Shown here: positions 60,781 through 64,000 of the stretch, in pieces
Numbering within the stretch: the first letter of the stretch is position 1
Layout of the letters: every line of letters begins with the position of its first letter
Assembly (NCBI GenBank): GCA_025330725.1
Contig: JAIWND010000002.1
Location: 1,854,501-1,918,500 of the forward strand
DNA length: 64,000 nt
DNA from: Chlamydoabsidia padenii
Taxonomy: Eukaryota > Mucoromycota > Mucoromycetes > Mucorales > Cunninghamellaceae
Direction: 5' to 3'
Translations under genes and position numbers: made by a program
The notes under the pieces: generated by a model
The model's database searches: none
What the model was told of the DNA's origin: nothing
What the model saw: only the letters and a program-made list of their open reading frames with translations

Positions 60781-62894
60781 TCAAGAAGAGCATGATCGAC
60801 AATGCCATTCTTCGACTTGATCAAATTCCGACACACCTACACAATTACCATGGAACCAGATACCACAAGTGTCACAAGCAATCATAAACGCACCATAATC
60901 AATGGTTGGGTGTTCACAAACACACCGAATCATATCTTCTTGTTGTTCTTGGCCAGGTGGTGGTAAAGTACTTGGTGCAGACACACTGGCAGGTGTATAA
61001 ATAGGAGGTTCTGCTGGCGGTGGCGGCGGCGGCGGCGGCGATGATTCTATTTTCACACTAGGTTCAGGAGGTTTCAGGGTGAATCTAATCTTGGGTGCCG
61101 AAGAAGGTGAGGAGGCTGCTGATTTGGTGGTCGAAGAATAAGATGTTGTTGCATGAGGTGATGTCTTGTTGCTTCCCGGTGCTGATTTTGATGGTAATGA
61201 TATGGTGAATTTCCCTGATTTGCTACTTGTTGGTGTTGACACGACTTCTTCCGACTTCTTTTGTAGATTTGATAGGTTAATCGTCAATTTCCGTCCCGGT
61301 TTCGCTGGCTTTGGTGTCTTATTTGCAAGTGAGGCCAAAGAGATTGGACCTGGAATGGAGGAAGAAGGTGGTGGTGGTGGTGGTGGGGCTGTCATGGAAG
61401 GTGTTGTTGTTACATCGTCTTCGTCAATATCTACAGAGTGATTTGATAGATTGTCATAGTCGAAATCGAATATATCCCGGCCATTCTTATCGGTAGGCAA
61501 CGTAGGCATTGATGGAGGTGCTGGTGTTGATGATAATGGGATGGTTGATGATGAGAGTGATCTTGCTGGGATTGTTAAAGAGATGCCACTACCATTGTTG
61601 GTGCCACTGGTACTTGTTGATATATTGCTTTTAGTTGGGATAGTAATCAAATTAGGTGCTGAAGTTGATGATGATAATGATGATGATGGTTTATCCAAAG
61701 CTGATGAAGGTGTAGATTCGTTACCAGTCGTCATTACATCCACCATCAAGTTCGGGGTTGATAGAGTCGAAAGTGCCAAAGGAGGAGCCACCTTGCGCAC
61801 AATGTCACCTAGTAAGCCTTGTGATTTCCCAAACAATCTAGTACCCGCCGCGGCTTCATCTTGAGTGTCCTGCTGGAATATTCGTGATAAGGATGAATGT
61901 GAAGCCAATTGTCGTTTCCTGGTATGTTGACCCTCTTCCTTTTCATATGCATCCATCATACGTTTTAGTGACAGATCCCGTTGAGCTGATAGTGATAAAG
62001 ATGGTACTGAAGGAGACATGTCAGTATTTGATACTGTCGTTGATGGTGTAATGTCCAGTGCTGATAAAGCCATGGGAGGTGGTGCATCCTTGTCGGTGGC
62101 AATGAATGATTCTTCAAACGGAGTGATGTGGGTGAATGGATTGGTGATCAACTTTTTCTTCTTCTTAACAGTGAGTGGATGAGGCAAGTTGGCCGAAGAT
62201 GGTAAGACTTGTTGAGTGTCGTTTTGCGTCTCTTTGTTTGATTCCAATTCTTCGTCCTTGTTGATAGTGCTGATGATTGGGAAGGCTGGAAGGTAAGATG
62301 GTACATAGTCAGGCAAGTTTGTGGTCGTTTGCTGTGTTGGTGGTGGTGGTGTTGATAGTACTGTTTTTGCCGTCTCGTCATATTGGTCTGTAGGTGTCGT
62401 TGGTAACGAGTCGACTCCATTCATTTCGTCAAGAGGATGATCACCTTGTAAGAATTCATATACTAAAGGTTCATCTAGCTTAACCTTTCCTGTATCTACA
62501 ACACCTAGTGCAAAAAGAAACAAAACAAAACGAGTTGGTGAACAAAGCCAAACGGACGTTTCTTTTACTTTTTACCTTCAAGAGCACGACTTGGATCTGA
62601 TTGATCGGACCAAGCAGGTTCAAAACTCTTCCCATCGGAATCCAACCACGCTTGTAAAGTTTCCACATCAATTGAGAGTTCAGATAAGCCGTCCATAACA
62701 TCAAAAGCGTTGCCACTTGTACGGCCAGAGAGTTGAGCATAATCACACACCGTTGATGCCAAGAATTCCATGTATTGTCCAAACACATCGGTCAACGTGT
62801 CTGCAGAGCTGAGTTGCACCGATTCAAACCCTACAGATTGTAATATTTGTAAAGTAGTTGATCGCAATAAGGCAAAACAAAAATCATCGGCCAT
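60781..62894 (-). CDS. TAF3: TFIID subunit TAF3 (histone fold plus PHD finger)
   Basis: General transcription factor subunit; in animals its PHD finger reads H3K4me3 at promoters. Exons 62576-62894 and 60781-62504 sum to 2043 nt (680 aa). The N-terminal bromo-associated histone fold is MADDFCFALLRSTTLQILQS, then VQLSSADTLTDVFGQYMEFL and an acidic segment. A long Ser/Pro/Thr-rich middle contains poly-Pro runs. The C-terminus is a complete PHD: RCVCEHPTIDYGAFMIACDT, CGIWFHGNCVGV, EEWHCRSCSS, with the Cys4-His-Cys3 ligands. The aromatic WFHG after the cysteine pair is kept. TAF3 rather than TAF8 because a PHD is present. A TCGGGAATTGAAAATTG element lies about 70 bp upstream of the ATG. Confidence 0.92.
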
Positions 62895-64000
62895 GGAGTT
62901 TTAAAAAAAGGTGAAGAAGAAAAAGGAAGAAGCAAAAAAATAAAAAAAAATAACAAATCATCCAAGTCGGGAATTGAAAATTGAAAATCGGACAAACAAC
63001 TTCATGACAGCAAAGTGAATTCAATACTGTCCTCGGAAATAGGACACCATTTACATATCAAAGTTAAAGAAAAGTACTTTGAAATGTATGAGTTATACTT
63101 TTATTGATAATATGGTTCAAGTAGCTAGAATATTGATAAAGTTATATATAAAAAAGTCATCCTAACATAACGTTTAAACCCCGAAACCAAATAGTTTTAT
63201 GTGAATGGTGTCTTTAGAATGAGAACCTGATGAAAAATATAAAACAATAGAACTACCAATGTTTATAGACATACAATACATCTCAACCTTGTTGATGATG
63301 AGATATATACTCGACAATGGGAACAAAGCAAGTAACTTCATGCAACCTGGGATATTTAAATCCCGACCAAGTCTAAAAAAAAAAAGACCTGTATGACCAA
63401 AACACAATGAAACAATCAACACAATGAAAGATAGTTTTTTATTTTTCAAGAAAAGAAAAGGGGGATATTATAGTATTCAAGGCTCATCGCCATAGAAAAA
63501 AACAGGCACCACCACAACGCTGCCCCACCAGGCCACCCCACGCGCGCGGGGGCGGCGGGCCCGATGGAGGAGGCAGAGTCGGAAATCCCCCCACCGGGCA
63601 GTAAATAAATGACCACAGATTTACCCACCCGCCAACATATCTATGAAGAAAGAAAAGGGTAAATTTTTGCATGACAAAGAAAGAAAGAGAAAGACTTACA
63701 ATTGAAGAAGAACAATAAGGCGGGTGGAAGGGGGGGGGGAAGGTATGAATATCCCCCAAAAGAAAAAGAGAAACATGTATCATTTGAAAACACTCGTTTT
63801 TATAGACAACGGGTTAGCAACATGTTGTGCAACTGGTCTCACGCCACACTCTACCCCTTTTTTTTCCATGTACATTCAAACACCGACATCATCCACTTGC
63901 TTGTCCAACTAGATACTAAAGACAGGATATGATGTATAAATAAAACAAACAAACGAGAGTAATACAAACAAGCCGTTTTTTCTCTTTTTTGACGAAGACA
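62895..64000. other. Intergenic stretch at the right edge
   Basis: Contains the TAF3 upstream region, two more element copies (GTTTAAACCCCGAAAC at 63172, TTTAAATCCCGACCAAG at 63354) and a GC-rich patch (63506-63600). Some minus-strand frames are open here (63446-63783), but I see no recognisable protein. It may be the edge of a gene beyond the window. Confidence 0.45.
63506..63600. other. GC-rich patch
   Basis: About 95 bp rich in C and G (CCACGCGCGCGGGGGCGGCG and flanks), unlike anything else in this AT-rich window. Function unknown. Confidence 0.6.

Overview
The window is nuclear DNA of a filamentous fungus, most likely an early-diverging Mucoromycota/Mucorales species (inference). It is AT-rich, its genes carry many short introns with ACTAAC-like branch sites, homopolymer T/A tracts sit in introns and between genes, and all recognisable products are eukaryotic housekeeping proteins. 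I rebuilt most exon structures by hand. Exon lengths sum to whole codons in nearly every gene, and that is the main check behind the gene models.

Layout. 1-2.9 kb: 3' part of a kinesin-7/CENP-E-like motor gene, cut by the window edge. 3-6.2 kb: an orphan open frame, a decayed transposase-like gene and a 240-bp tandem repeat. 6.4 kb: tRNA-His. 7.2-13.2 kb, all minus strand: a Yippee-like gene with a frame problem, LRO1 (PDAT, triacylglycerol synthesis), mitochondrial ribosomal protein uL5m and a 62-aa protein of unknown function.

13.4-45.3 kb is one very large inverted duplication around a 192-bp unique spacer (29472-29663). From the centre outwards each arm carries GCN3 (eIF2B alpha), a Kar9-like/GAR-domain cytoskeletal gene, pyruvate carboxylase, a MATE transporter and XAP5/FAM50. 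The inner about 12.1 kb of each arm is nearly identical; the differences I found in coding sequence are synonymous. A middle block (15054-17310 on the left, 41806-43683 on the right) is strongly diverged. There the left has an extra gene and an intact MATE 5' half, while the right has a frameshifted MATE 5' half and a tandem repeat. The outermost 1.6 kb (XAP5) is again nearly identical. Two GCN3 copies fire head to head from the same 192 bp.

45.36-63 kb: NBS1 (MRN complex), tRNA-Gly, a PIN4/Par14 parvulin, a HutD-cupin/zinc-deacylase fusion gene, a TED1/CDC1 metallophosphoesterase, a decayed unknown gene, a BORCS5-like N-myristoylated protein, THOC7 (mRNA export) and TAF3 (TFIID, histone fold plus PHD). 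The last kilobase is intergenic and holds an isolated GC-rich patch.

The genes are not an operon or a pathway cluster; this is ordinary fungal gene order. The unusual features are the mosaic giant palindrome, a recurring TTTCAAATCCCG-type element about 70-110 bp upstream of many start codons, several GC-AG introns, two consecutive microexons (6 and 4 nt) in the kinesin P-loop region, and the HutD-deacylase fusion.
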